From: Micrasema longulum
Taxonomy: Eukaryota; Arthropoda; Insecta; Trichoptera; Brachycentridae
Assembly: GCA_022494885.1 (NCBI GenBank)
Contig: JAGVSM010002731.1
Location: 1-64,000, forward strand
Direction of reading: 5' to 3'
Length of the DNA: 64,000 bases
The notes beneath the pieces are model-generated. The model did no database searches. It was not told the origin of the DNA and saw only the letters and a list, made by a program, of their open reading frames with translations. Position 1 is the first letter of the stretch. The number at the start of each line of letters is the position of its first letter. Made by a program: the position numbers and the translations under genes. Positions 23,985 to 35,909 of this stretch are shown here, piece after piece.

Positions 23985-25131
23985 AGGTAGGCAGAGAGGA
24001 TAGAACGCCATATCACTCTATCTTGGCATACAGACCTCGCTTTCTCTACATTCATACATCTTCTCATGCACGCACGCCGATTATTCCTATTTTGACATGT
24101 TCATCTTCAAGAATTTGATGGACTTGATCGTGCCATGTCTTTCTCGATCTTCCTCGTTTTCTGCATCCATTAACATTCGCATCGTAGATCCTGTTAGCCG
24201 TTCTTTCGCAGTCCATTCGCTCTACATGTCCAAACCAACGCAGCACATCTTTCTTGATTCTGTCGATAATGCATATCTCAGAATTACACAGTTCACGGAT
24301 CTCGACATTTGTGCACCTAGCATACATATTTTCACCACACATTTGCCTGAGGGATCGCATTTCGACAGCATTTAACCTACTTTCATCATAATTTTTCCAA
24401 TTCCATACTTCGCTCCCATACATTAGAGTTGGCACTAGAACTCCGTTGTGAACTGCTAGTTTAGCCTCCTGCGATAAACATTTGTTTGCCAAAGTATATT
24501 TCAGTGCACCGTTCACCCTGTTCCCGGCACTCGCCCTCTTTTGAATATGTTTCTCAGTCTTTCCATCCCTAGTAAACATACTTCTCAGGTACACAAATTC
24601 TTTTACGTGATTCAGAATATCTTCGTTTACACTGATCTCACATTTAGTTATATTATCATCCTTTCAAAAACCATAGCTTTTGATTAATCAACATTCATAA
24701 TCAACTCTTTTCTTGCATACATCGTAGACTTTTGTTACCAAAAATTGCAGGTCTTCTTTGCCGCTAGCAAGAAGCACGGCATCATCCGCATACAGAAGAC
24801 AGTTAACAGTTATACCACTCATTTTTGCTCCCATTCTTAAATCTTTGAGTTCTTTCATACAGTTATCAATGTATATGTTGAACAACCATGGTGGCATTAC
24901 ACATCCCTGTAATTACAACATCCTTTAGGAATATTAAACCACGATGTGAAGGACCCATTTACCTTCACACATGCTGTGCTATCCTTATACAGTGACGCAA
25001 TAGCCCTTGTCAGGTTACCATTCATTCCATACTCCGATAAAACTTTCCTCAATTTCTCTCTGTCAACTCTATCAAATGCCTTTTGCAGATCGACAAATGC
25101 GCAGAAAAGTTTCTGGTGTTCAAAATAAAGG
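23985..25131 (-). pseudogene. non-LTR retrotransposon (LINE) reverse transcriptase, 5'-truncated
   Basis: Minus-strand pieces in order: FCAFVDLQKAFDRVDREKLR (palm A motif), a middle with PPWLFNIYIDN, the catalytic YADD box in CLLYADDAVLLASGKEDLQ (about 24781-24792), then EFVYLRSMFTRDGKTEKHI, YGSEVWNWKNYDESRLNAVE, DVLRWFGHVERMDCERTANR, and a stop at 24064. Frameshifts separate the pieces. The 3' non-coding part (CCTCTCTGCCTACCTCTACG) recurs at 28.22 and 44.70 kb, marking one LINE family. Confidence 0.88.
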
Positions 25132-25174
25132 TTAAATCCTTTTAACCTATTTGTATTCTGTACAATTAACGCTA

Positions 25175-25445
25175 TGAGGAAGTTCAGTGTCTTTTTTTAT
25201 TTGTTAATAGACTATTAAACTAATAAAACTTTTTTTTAGTTACATATCGTATTATCAGCGCTATGATTTTTTAAAGTTTTGTATTTCTGTAATAACTCCG
25301 CGTGTGACGTCAGAGGTTGTTCTCTGTTAGTTCTTCCCATTGGTTTGTTTACGGTAAGCCAACCGGATATCCTTCACAGTTCTCATATCATTGGTTGGTT
25401 CATGTGAATTTTGTATCCGATTCCCCGTAGGCCTGAAGTTCCTCA
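25175..25445. repeat. MITE family C
   Basis: Terminal inverted repeats TGAGGAAGTTCAG and CTGAAGTTCCTCA enclose about 270 bp with the internal block GTGACGTCAGAGG and the ATCGTATTATCAGCGCTATG block. The same ends and internal blocks occur at 35212-35909. No coding potential. Confidence 0.7.
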
Positions 25446-25511
25446 TGACCACAAAGCCCACAAGAAAGCAATACAAAGTTTTTAGGTGCTTGTCGGCGAA
25501 ATAATATAAAT

Positions 25512-25650
25512 CATGTATTGTATTGAAAGCATAAGATTGATCATCTCACCTTCAAGAAACAAAACAAAAATGATTAAGTTACGCTGCGATTGGTGTACCA
25601 ATCCAGTGCCCTATGCACTATTAGGTGCGGAAAGGGAGTGATGATGATGA
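25512..25650 (+). repeat. SINE family A, 5'-truncated
   Basis: Body from GAAAGCATAAGATTGATCAT through CGATTGGTGTACCAATCCAG to the tail ACTATTAGGTGCGGAAAGGG and ATGATGATGA. Confidence 0.75.
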
Positions 25651-25689
25651 TTGTAGTGAAAAACATAATATATGTATAATATCCCGTGA

Positions 25690-25858
25690 CAAGTCCAGCA
25701 CGTGTCGCGTAAAAATAATGGATTAGAGTTCCAAGGTGTGAACCCCGCTTTACCATAACTTAATTCCAGTTTTCTAATAGCGAGTTATTTATAAATAATT
25801 AAAAATGCCCCCTAAATGAGTAAATCATGTGAACGCAAATATATTTTTAAATCGTGAT
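25690..25858 (+). repeat. SINE family B, diverged
   Basis: Decayed head (AGTTCCAAGGTGTGAACCCC), then TTTTCTAATAGCGAGTTATT and GTAAATCATGTGAACGCAAA, which match the family body in order. Confidence 0.6.
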
Positions 25859-26023
25859 TTTAACGTGGATCGTATCGTGAATCGAATCCACGACCCCATT
25901 CATAGTAGCTTAATGCACTTCACATCAACATTAATGGTAATCTAAAACAATATTTAAGTTTGATCATGTTCGAGAAAGGTAAAACCGCTGTCACAAAAAT
26001 AATAACAATATGTATGGGTCATA

Positions 26024-26814
26024 TAATTAAGAATAGCCCAGAAGCCGCATACGAGCATCAAACAGAAGGCGACTAAACTACTTATAAATGAGTAGTTTTA
26101 CGTTTTGACTAATTAGTTTCTTTGTAGACGTCGCTCAGTACGCAATTCCAGATTTGAATTCTACTATGCCGTATTATGTCCTTTTAAAATGTAGAAATAC
26201 TGCTAGGATTTTAAAGAAACAGGATGGGATCACATTTCATGTGTAATTAGAAAATGTATATGTAAGTAGCAAATACATTACTTAAAAATTGAATTATTTT
26301 TCCATCTGTTAGATTGTCGAAGAAATCAAAATGGACATTTTGTTAGTGTTGCCAGGGTAGTAATTTTTTTACCCTACTTTTCTCATCTAATGAGAGAACT
26401 AATGAAAATTGGACCTCAGATTAAACAATTCTGTGGTGGACATTTGACCGACATTATCTTTAAAACATCAGATATTATTTAACACCATATAAAAAGATCT
26501 GTTTCATGTACAATAAAATTTGTTTTACATTTTAAGTTCAAAGTTCATTACTTTAATTACTCTTATTAAATGACCCTTAACTTATCTACTGTTTTGTGTC
26601 AATTTATATTTCCGCGTGCACAATAAAATTTTTAAGAAATTAACAGATTGCTTTTTTCTACCTTACATTTGTGTTATGATTACACGACGTGTTACACATG
26701 ATTGGCGACATCACGAATGCGCGCGGCGAAAGTGGGGCATAGTGGGGGAATTTTTGGACACAGTCCAATGTATTCAAATATGATTCTACGCTCCTTCTGG
26801 ACTATTCTTAGTTC
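26024..26814 (-). repeat. MITE family A, copy 4, complete
   Basis: A 791-bp element flanked by TA. Left end TAATTAAGAATAGCCCAGAA, right end CTGGACTATTCTTAGTTC. It has the same orientation as the copy at 6867. Confidence 0.8.
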
Positions 26815-26819
26815 TATAG

Positions 26820-28205
26820 TCTGAGTAAATACTACTAGAAAAAAAAATAACGCGCCTTTTTATTATTGACTTAAAATTTAGTTTTAAAATTCATCCTCCA
26901 TTTTAATTATGGTATTAATAATCTAATTGTTATTGATTTGGCTTGTAATTATTCATACAATTATAGCTAACTAAATAAGTATTATAAATATTTGAGAGAA
27001 TGTCTTTTACACGCGTACAATTTATATGACCAACAAATTACCAAAATAAAAAATGTGAAATCGCTTAATTTATTTTTGATTGATTTGATTTGTAGTTCTT
27101 GTTTGATAGACACGACATGTTCAGCCAATTAAAATGTATGCATATTGCCAGAGGTTCCATATACACACACTATAAAAACAGAATTCACTAGAACGTTTTG
27201 GATAAATATGTGACATGGTAAAGATATCATAGGTAATTAAATATAAATAAAGTAAATATTTCAATAATCAAGGGCTAAAATTACCATATTTCACGCTTAA
27301 AACATGAATTATTAAAAATTAATTGATTTGATTAAGAAGGGTACAATTTTAAATAATTAAATTATAGTAACTAATTTGATAGTACACATGTAACTATCGT
27401 AATAATTTAATGAATAATGAATATTTCATTTAGATTTTATTACGTTATTTGCTTTCAGGTATTACATTGATTATTTTTTTTCTATTATAAACTTACTTTA
27501 TCGATGTGGTAACTGGAAATGGTTGTAAGTCAAATTAATGTTTATCAAACTTCACAGAAGATACGAAAAACATTATTTAAATAGGTACTAATAATTATCA
27601 TGATTGATTCATTGATTATGCTGAATTAAAAATATTATTTATTTGCGTATGTTGCGGGAGGCGGATTTAACGTTTCTCGATGAAGTCCTGGTACCGACTC
27701 ATGGAAGTTAAGTGTGTAATTGAGAAAACAAGGGAGAAAGAAGGCTAAATGTGGTTGAAAAAATCAACAAAGGCATGCCATTAATAAATCCAACAAATAC
27801 TCGATAAAAGCTGGAAAAATCTGCGTGGTTTGTATGCAAAGACAAAGTGATATGGCTTTCTATCCTATCTGCCTTTTTAAATTTTTTTATTTTTATGTAG
27901 AAGTTGCTTATTTTTTTGCCTTGCTTATTATGAACAGGGCCTATTTTAACTGCAAAATGTATGTTTCTTCTAATTACTCTTGACAATGTGAAGATCTGGC
28001 GGGATAATCGGCTGTGGCTTGTTAAGGAACTTCTTCGCATTTGCTTTCAGAAGACGAAACCACATAAAACTCATTCAGGAGAAGCCGGACTATTGACAGA
28101 CATCAACAGACCTTCCGTTCCACTTTGATAGCGTTCGGCATTGTGTGTCCTATTTATATTTATTTTAACAATTACCTTTACTATTTTTACTATATATGAT
28201 ATTAC
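26820..28205. other. intergenic, no gene seen
   Basis: AT-rich. A 110-codon minus-strand open frame (27708-28040) has no domain, signal peptide or splice context and is taken as chance. Confidence 0.4.
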
Positions 28206-28209
28206 CTCG

Positions 28210-28262
28210 TGTGATAAGTCCTCTCTGCCTACCCCTACGAGCAAACGGCGCGATGGTTTGTT
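28210..28262 (+). repeat. LINE 3'-end fragment
   Basis: GTCCTCTCTGCCTACCCCTA then CGAGCAAACGGCGCGATGG matches the 3' non-coding end of the LINE at 23985 (opposite strand) and the fragment at 44.70 kb. Confidence 0.6.
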
Positions 28263-28739
28263 GGCGAGGTTTTTTAATGTATGTTGTAAAACAATTTATT
28301 TCTTTTGATTAGCCAAGATGCACCTAATGTAGAAATCCAAAATCTGATTTATTGAAGAACAATCTAAGTACATGCAATTAACACAATATACGATATGTTA
28401 TAAATGCTCTTTCAGCGTAAATTATGGCTTGTGTAAAAGGTTTCAAAATAGCAAATTAAAACTTCATCCCCATAAATAGCACACATATCTTGTTTTAACC
28501 TTCCTCTAATTGGAAAAATATGTTAGATCAAATTTTTTGACCGGGCGGAAGATAACGTTCTGTGAGTGAAATAGAACCAAGGCCCCAATTGTAATGACAA
28601 GTAACAAAGTTATCTTCAATAGTCTATAAAGTAAAGCCGAATTTTCCGCGCGAAATTCTGTATATTAGTGATTTTTTTTCAAACATGTTCAGTAACAGGT
28701 TACGAGATTTATAGAAATTTTGTGCAAATATACATTACA

Positions 28740-29147
28740 ATATTTGAGTTTGTCCAAATGTTTGTAGACAAAAGACTGAATTGTACCCCCTCGGCAGTCA
28801 TTAAGATAAACAAATTACAACAGGGATGGAGAATGCCTTAAAGAAGGGAATACAGATTCTCGGCATTTACAGAGCTTATGACCTGTCATTGGCTGGTTTA
28901 AGTGGCCACCAACTGGTTCAAGGAAAAGTTTTAAAAATGGAAAATTGCTTTCAGGCGTTGTCGAGTATGTGAAATAATTCAGTCAGATGAATCTCTACAC
29001 AACAATAAAGGTTTCAGCTGTTTAACTTCACTAAAATCAACAAATGGAAGAATCGAAGAAATATGGATGATCAAACATAGGCAAAATGGTGAATGTTACA
29101 CAGTGTGTAAAGTGGCCACTTAAACCAGCCAATGACAGGTCGTAAGC
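28740..29147. repeat. satellite-like repeat, two arms in inverted orientation
   Basis: The arm at 28875-28908 (TTATGACCTGTCATTGGCTG...) is repeated as its reverse complement at 29114-29147, giving a more than 30-bp near-perfect inverted repeat about 200 bp apart. The left arm is preceded by TTTGAGTTTGTCCAAATGTT as in other copies. Confidence 0.75.
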
Positions 29148-29206
29148 CCAGCAAATATACATATTTTCGTATATTAAATTATATTATAATTAGCGGACAA
29201 CTGAAA

Positions 29207-29450
29207 ATAACTCTGTTAATTTCTCATTGTAATAGGGGACCAGGGCCTCGATTACGGAAAGTAAACGGAGTTGTCTTCGGCTGTCTTATAAAGTAAAATA
29301 AAATTTAATTTACGATTGTACGATAATGTGTACATATATTTGTAAGAATATAAAAGTATCCTCGTAAAAAAAATTAAGCAAAATCATTTTTTCACTTTAT
29401 AGAAAATTGAAGACAATTCAATTAACTTCCCATTGTAAAACGGGCTCTGA
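29207..29450. repeat. inverted-repeat element (family D)
   Basis: The left half has CTCATTGTAATAGGGG and GGAGTTGTCTTCGGC then TATAAAGT. The right half carries the inverse order (ACTTTATAG, GAAGACAATTC, TTCCCATTGTAA). Single halves recur at 28.58-28.64 kb and 36.29-36.35 kb. Boundaries are approximate. Confidence 0.5.
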
Positions 29451-29751
29451 ACCCCGGACGAGTGTTTTCGACTGGATGGCTGAACTCTGGTAAAAATAAA
29501 AATCTCCAAAATCAAGTAGATAATATAAGTTGCCTTGTAGTTTAGCCGTTTGCGTGTTCGCTTACTATGCTTGAAGACCGAGGTTTGATTCCTAAAAAGG
29601 TGGAAGTGAAGGTTTTAAAGGCGGCTGGTTCTTAACCTATATGTTTTATTCTTGCTTGTATGTTCTGGGTTTGATTCTTGAATAAGGCATCATGATTTAT
29701 TTATTTAGGCGCCCTACATGTGAGGTGGCTCGATTAGTTGAATTGTCAGTT

Positions 29752-29960
29752 GTTTGCCTCGTGGTCAAACGATTAGCGCGATTACCTATCATTCGTTCGT
29801 TTTCGGTTCGATTCCTGACATGTAATATTTATTTTGTAGTTTTTTTTGCATCAGAATATATCGTAGCTCTGGACTGTATATGACTTTTATGTGGCGAAAA
29901 AATTATCAAGATGTGGTTAGTGTACCATTGCAGCATCAGCTGCGGAAACGGAATGAAGAT
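29752..29960 (+). repeat. SINE family A, diverged full-length copy
   Basis: Head TGCCTCGTGGTCAAACGATT, B box GGTTCGATTCC (29805-29815), body with ATGTAATATTTATTTTG, and tail CAGCATCAGCTGCGGAAACG. A second tRNA-like head lies just upstream at 29531-29600 (B-box GGTTTGATTCC). Confidence 0.65.
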
Positions 29961-30250
29961 TGTCATTTAGACGAATATCTGATGTATTTTTTTCAAATCA
30001 TTTTACGATTTTAGTCTGTGGAGGTGCAATAAACGATTTTATGTTTTATATTTAATAGTGGATTATCCGTTGTTTGTTGCAGTTAGTGTACTAATGCGAA
30101 TGCAGTGTCCCTATGCACCATCAGGTGCGCATACGGAATGAAAATTGTCTTTTAGACGAATATCTTGTGTTTTTTTCAAATGATTTAACGCTTTTAGTCG
30201 GTGGTGGTGATATAACCGATTTGATGATTTATATTTAGCCGTGGATTATC
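29895..30250 (+). repeat. tandem duplication of about 180 bp containing the SINE tail
   Basis: The order GGTTAGTGTACC..., TGCGGAAACGGAATGAAGATTG, TTTAGACGAATATCTGATGT, GATTTTAGTC, TGGATTATC is repeated as GCAGTTAGTGTACT..., TGCGCATACGGAATGAAAATTG, TTTAGACGAATATCTTGTGT, GCTTTTAGTC, TGGATTATC. The duplication happened after the SINE had inserted. Confidence 0.7.
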
Positions 30251-30259
30251 AGAAACCGC

Positions 30260-31634
30260 CAATAAAACGAAAACCATTAAATTATTAACAAAAAATGCTA
30301 TAAAATTGGATAGCGGAGGTGTGTAGAAATAAAATAAATTAAGTCATTCATACAAACTAATTTTTGAATACCTGCTCCACAAATGTATTGTTTAAGTTTT
30401 TTTTGTACGTTTTATTATGTAAATAATATTTAGGGTATACATATATAAATTAAGTTAGATGTTAAGTGTCTATGCCACGGCGAGGAAATATTATAAAAAA
30501 AGTATTAATTATCTAAATATTAAGCTTTACATGATTATTGATTGAATAAAATATAATAAAAGTACCCTATGAGCCTTAAAGTGCATGAAAAAAATATTAG
30601 AAGCATGAATTTTTAATAAGTCTCAATTGAACATAAGACAAAAATTCGACAGAAAATAAAATATTGTTTTTAAATGTTATAAAATACCTAAATATATTTA
30701 TAGACACGGAATCAATTAGTTTAAAAAAATTAAAGTATTTGAAGAAACCCATTTTATGTAAATATTTGAGTTTTTTTATAGAAAATATTACATGTAACGT
30801 TCATAACATAAAAAAAGTCAAGTAAAAATCCTACCTTTTCGTTGCTTTGGTTCCCTTATTTTATAAACACTAATCACTAAAAATGCTTGTTAATTCGATA
30901 AGTTTTTATTCAGACACTTCACTGAGAAAATACTATCAATTCTAAATAGAATTTTATTCAATTTGAAGTCCACGTTTGTAAACAAGAAAAGTTTTTAATC
31001 TTAGTTTTATGGTTAGTGTCATTAACTTTTCCAGACTACCGCTTCTGCGCAGCGACTACACTCTACCACAGACAACAGCATTCTACTGCGGTCAGAAAAG
31101 AACTGAAACGGAAAGAATCTTAACTAACCACTAACCATCAACTGTAAGTAGCGTCTCCCCCAAACCCGCATTTACCTAAATAGCAGAAATATACTCAACC
31201 TAATAGAAACGCCTTTTTAAAAATTTAAATGGATAAATAAAAAAATCACCTGCATGACGTTTAGGGAACAGATACATTAGGAAGTATTATAATATACATT
31301 CACAAAAATAGATTAGTCAGACATTACAATTATATAATTATATAATGTATTAGTAGGTATTTAAGGGTCGTTGACTGTTTCGCACTGAGATATGGTGGTT
31401 ACAAGGTATAATGATGAGTATTGTCACAATTTTTTTTTAATTTAGTCATTATAAATACTTAGTGTAGTGTTGACAGCTTAGTTACTGAAGGTGGCAATAT
31501 TTCCTTTACAAGTCTGTGGCCGTTTTGTAGTTCATGTAAAATAGATTAAAAGAATTTAACAGATTTAATCTCAAGGAAATAAATAAACAAAATATTTGGA
31601 GTTACTCATAATTTTTTTAAATAAAATAAATATT
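30260..31634. other. intergenic, no gene seen
   Basis: AT-rich sequence without a supported gene, repeat or RNA. Confidence 0.4.
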
Positions 31635-31802
31635 TGCGCTCTTATGATTTACCCAAATATTTAATTTTGAGGGCCATTTTCAACGAGTTATAAATAACTC
31701 ACTATTAGAAAATGGGAATCAAGTTGGGGTAGAATGGGATTCGAACAACAGACCTTTGGTCCGTGAGTCCGAAACACTAGCCACAGGACCACAACCCGAT
31801 CT
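31635..31802 (-). repeat. SINE family B
   Basis: Minus strand ATCGGGTTGTGGTCCTGTGG, the GGACCAAAGGTCC mirror, B-box region GTTCGAATCCC, then AGTGAGTTATTTATAACTCG and GGGTAAATCATAAGAGCGCA. This is a good head-plus-body copy. Confidence 0.78.
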
Positions 31803-31929
31803 GATTTTGGTTTTGTTAACACACGCAAATACAGTGGTTTTACAAATTACATAAAGAATACTGTCCATTGAATTTAATGCTGGTGGAGGCAGAGAAGGGC
31901 GAGTGACGTGTTGCGCGTACTTCTATTGG

Positions 31930-32560
31930 TTCATTGGGCACTGTGCTTATAGACAACAAAACGATCGCGTTACTTACTCTTTGGTCCCCACAGCAGCTTC
32001 AAAAAAGAATTGGGAGGGCGGCTAGGAATAGCAGGCGCCGCATTCAACAGCATGAAGGCTGTCTGAAGATCAGATGCCGCTTATATAACGCCAGCATAAC
32101 ACCCATTCTCCTCTATGAATGCGAATTGTCACTTCAATCGGGCCCAAAACAGTAAAATACTGAGTAGAGAGAATATACGTCTCAGAAGAATCTTAAATGT
32201 GCGGTGGTTTGACTTTGTTATGGAAAAAGTAATAAGGGAACGGACGCAGCAAACTACGGTGACAACTGTCATCAAGCGGAGGCGATGAACGAATAGTTGG
32301 CTGGGCCATATACTGCAGATGCCCCCTGAAAGCCCTAACCACGCTTGCCCCCTTACAAGGCTTCAAGTTCTCGACGCCCTAGACGTCTGCTGCTGACTGT
32401 TCGTCAGCATTTCATGTCAGAACTACGTGACGTGAACCTGACTTGGGAGGATGCACAGGAGCCGACAGATATGTCCGGAGGATCTTCGTTGACATCATAT
32501 GCTCCAAATAGGGAGCGGTCATGGAATGATGATGGTGTGTTAGTCAGTGCATTTGCCTAA
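31930..32560 (+). pseudogene. LINE reverse transcriptase C-terminal region, degenerate
   Basis: Pieces in three frames: KRIGRAARNSRRRIQQHEG, SITPILLYECELSLQSG, LRRILNVRWFDFVMEKVIRE then TTVTTVIKRRR, SWLGHILQMPPESP, SRRPRRLLLTVRQHFMSELR, then DVNLTWEDAQE and YAPNRERSWNDDG. The order (palm end, LxRxLGHxxRMP, basic arm, WEDAQ, NRERS end) matches the C terminus of a LINE protein. A second relic of the family lies at 56.77-57.0 kb on the minus strand. Confidence 0.75.
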
Positions 32561-32655
32561 CATGTCTGATTTCCTGAGTTCAGTTCCTCGCAAGGTAAAC
32601 GTAAAATATTTATTTAATAGATGTGTTTTCAAGACAATATTTTCAAGTCCCTTTT
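32535..32655 (+). repeat. SINE family A, 3'-truncated
   Basis: Head TGTGTTAGTCAGTGCATTTG, weak B box, then GTAAACGTAAAATATTTATT and TGTGTTTTCAAGACAATATT. It ends before the conserved tail and lies directly after the LINE relic. Confidence 0.6.
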
Positions 32656-33082
32656 AAACAATTTGATCAACGCAAAAATAAGAAAAAATATTCAATATTA
32701 TATAAATAAAATTTTATAAATATTAAGCTTCGGACGATTTTTTTTTGTTCCCAGCCGTGTCACCAGAAATCAAAATCTGCTATTTATCAAATCTTCTAAG
32801 AGCAACCCTTTTTTTATAACTCAATGACCAGAATGTGAACATAATTCAATTTGTCGCACAACTTGGAATTATTTGGGATAGATCTTCCCGCTTTTCCTAG
32901 ATCTCTTCCTATGTGGGATGAATATGGATTAACATAACTTAGCTCTAAGTCTTATATGTTTATTTATTATACGCCATAAGTATCTTATACAATTTTAAAA
33001 ATGACAATATAATGAGTTTAGTAATACAAAAATCAATATAAAAACATGGATACATTACAAGAAAAAAATATATACTGACATA

Positions 33083-33640
33083 GAATTAAGAAAAGTCCAG
33101 AAAGAGTGTAGAATCATATTTGAATACATCGAACTGTGTCCAAAAACACTTCCATCGTGCGCATGCGCGAAGTCGCCGCGTAATGATGCCAGATCGCGAA
33201 AAATATAATCATAACACAATGTAAGATAGTCAGATTTTTTTTCAAAAGCAATTTGTATAAATATATTTGTATAAATAAATATCTAGAATGTTATTGTACA
33301 CGCGGAAACATTGATTGACAAAACATAGTAGATAAGTAAAGGGTCATTTAATAAGGGAAGATAATTGCATTAATGAAATATAATATATGCATTTGCTAGT
33401 TACACATGCATTTGCAACATACACATAAACTGTGATCCCATCCTGTTTTTTTTATATCCCAGCAGTATTTTGGCACTTTAAAACGACACAACTCGGCATA
33501 GTTGAATTCAAATTGGGAGTTGCGTACTTAGCGAGGACTACAAAGAAACTAACGGTCAAAACATAATACTACTCCGTAAGGAGTAGTTTAGTCACCTTCT
33601 GTTTGATGCGCGTATGCGGTTTCTGGAATATTCTTAATTA
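33083..33640 (+). repeat. MITE family A, copy 5, internally deleted
   Basis: TA-flanked. Left end GAATTAAGAAAAGTCCAGAA, right end TTTCTGGAATATTCTTAATTA. At 558 bp it lacks most of the middle block present in the 0.8-kb copies. Confidence 0.8.
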
Positions 33641-34207
33641 TATGTATACATTTATGTATGTCAGCATGCAAAATATATAAAAAAGCCGGTACATTATGTT
33701 ACATAAAGTAAATTAAGAGTAGTTAGTTCGCACCAGTGGCTTTTGCAAATTAATTGTTAGTATGGAATATCATAAAATATTTATACAGAGATTATTTGAA
33801 TTCACAAAGACTCGAGGTAAAAATGTCAAAAATGTCGGTATGAGAGATATTCATTCCCTAGTCAGTGTATACGCGGCATAGGTGAGCGACAAAAATAGTT
33901 GTTTTGGGAAGGGTGACAATAATATAGAGTGTTTTGTCTAGTTCTACGTATCAGTATGTTAATATTAATTAAATGCAGGAGTTTCCAACAATCAAATTTA
34001 GAATTAATGATTTTATATATTTTAAAAAAAATCTGTTAATCGTATTCCTGAACATATTGTATGCTATTATTTTAAGCCCTTGAGTCTTAGCTACAGAGTT
34101 TTATATATTTTTTTCAGGTTCTTGTACATATTATGTTTCTTATTATAACTGTTATGATTGGCTTAGGCCGTATGCCTACGTAATAAATAAAATAAAATTT
34201 TAAAAAA

Positions 34208-34395
34208 TATGAACCGGGTTGTGGTCCCGTGGTAAGTGTTGAGGACTCACGGATCAAGTCTGAGGTTCGAAACCCTCTCTGCCACAACTTCATTTCCATT
34301 TCATAGTAATGATTTATTTACAACTCAGTGAAAAAGGCCTCAAAATTTAAATGTTTGGGTCAATCATAAGAACGCAAATATTTGTTTTTATTCTA
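34208..34395 (+). repeat. SINE family B, plus strand
   Basis: CCGGGTTGTGGTCCCGTGGT, GACTCACGGATCAAG, B box GGTTCGAAACCC, then TTTACAACTCAGTGAAAAAG and GGGTCAATCATAAGAACGCA. Confidence 0.78.
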
Positions 34396-34399
34396 AAGA

Positions 34400-35211
34400 A
34401 CAAAAAATATTCACGTAGGAAGGTAAAGATTTTTTTATTTATCTTTATTATTTTCACTGTTTTTTATCTTATTTTATAATTATTTTTTATGATGTTGATA
34501 TGATATAATATGCAAATTATTACAAAAAAAACGTAATCTTAACACAGCACTAATGACTTACTTTACAATATGCAATACAATTTTTTAACAAGAAAACCAA
34601 GATGTAATGACAATACAGATCTGTACCTTTAAGGACAAACCACGGGAGTCGGATACAACGAAATGTTCAAGAAAGAAAATTTTGTGATTGTGCAATTTTC
34701 AAAACATCATAACTTTTAAACCAAATGTATGATGTACAAAGTACAAATTAAAATAGTGTATCTGGGACTACCGATGTTTTCCGCATTAAAGCTAAGTGGA
34801 TTTCAGATTTTTATTTAAACTTACAAAAGCATTTTTACAACGAAGTGAGCTTCGGTTTTTTATTCACACATAAAATAACGTATTGCGATAATTTCTGTAT
34901 TTTCAACTTCAAAAAGGCAAAAAGTGGACTCCCATGTTTTACCCTCTAAAGTACTTGAGTTGAAGTTATTTTGGTTTGTGTTATTGGTGTTTTTGGGAGG
35001 TAGTGTGTGGAACTGTGGAGTGTTGTATGTGAAATGTAGTGTGTGAAATGTGGTGCGTGCTTTAATAATGCATTATTGAACAATCGGTGTACAGTAGTAT
35101 ATCAATTGTAAATATTACGTAAAAAGTACTTGTACCGTAACTTTTGTTAAAAAAAAATATATGTATAATATTCCTAGGGCAAAAATACGTTAATAACATA
35201 CAATCTATCAA
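34400..35211. other. intergenic, no gene seen
   Basis: No coding region or recognisable repeat. A GTGTG-rich stretch lies at about 34975-35060. Confidence 0.4.
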
Positions 35212-35909
35212 TGAGGAAGTTCTGCGCTACGGAAATTAGATATAAAAAAAAAAAACATTTAAACTTGCAAAACTAAGAGCATTTAATTGTATTATTTATT
35301 TCACAGAAACAAATAGTCAACAATGATTAAATAACATAATAATAATAAGGTTTAAAGACAGACCAGCGAAGTTTCTAAATAAAAATCTTACATATAAAAT
35401 TGTGGTACAACAAAAGGGTTTGTTTGTGCGTATTTGTATGAGAGTAAGTGTAGAGTTGTGAGGGTGTGTATTTGTGTGGGAGTAATTGTTCAGATGTGTG
35501 TAAGCGTGAGCATCATTAAATAGCAAGTAAGAGCGTATCGCAGTCAAAAAGAATGAGTCTTAACTTATTTTTAAATAAATTAAGGGGCATGTTGAATATG
35601 TCAATAGATGAAAAAAAATCATTATAGTTTGAGCAAGAACGATAGAGGAAAGAGTGTTGTGCATAGTAAGTATGCTACAGACAGTATGGCGAAGATTCTC
35701 CAAAATACAAGAAAAAAAGAGCTACTTTGAGCTACGTTATAAGTTCTAACAAATAAACTATGATACAGAGTTCTGATAGATTCCCGGTTTACACAATGAA
35801 GATAACTTGTGACGTAACAGGCGGAGTAGTTTTAAAATTACAAAACAATCAACAAAACCATAACGCTGATAATACGATACACATTTTTTTAAACCACTGA
35901 ACTTCCTCA
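35212..35909. repeat. MITE family C with an inserted LINE 3' end
   Basis: Left end TGAGGAAGTTC, right end GAACTTCCTCA, and the internal block GTGACGTAACAGGCGGAGTA near the right end. The middle (about 35335-35690) is the reverse complement of the LINE tail at 8440-9100 (for example GAGCAAGAACGATAGAGGAA). The LINE fragment therefore appears nested inside the MITE. Confidence 0.65.

Noticed and set aside
27708..28040. 110-codon minus-strand open frame
   Set aside because: No domain, no signal peptide, no splice context, and composition like surrounding AT-rich DNA.
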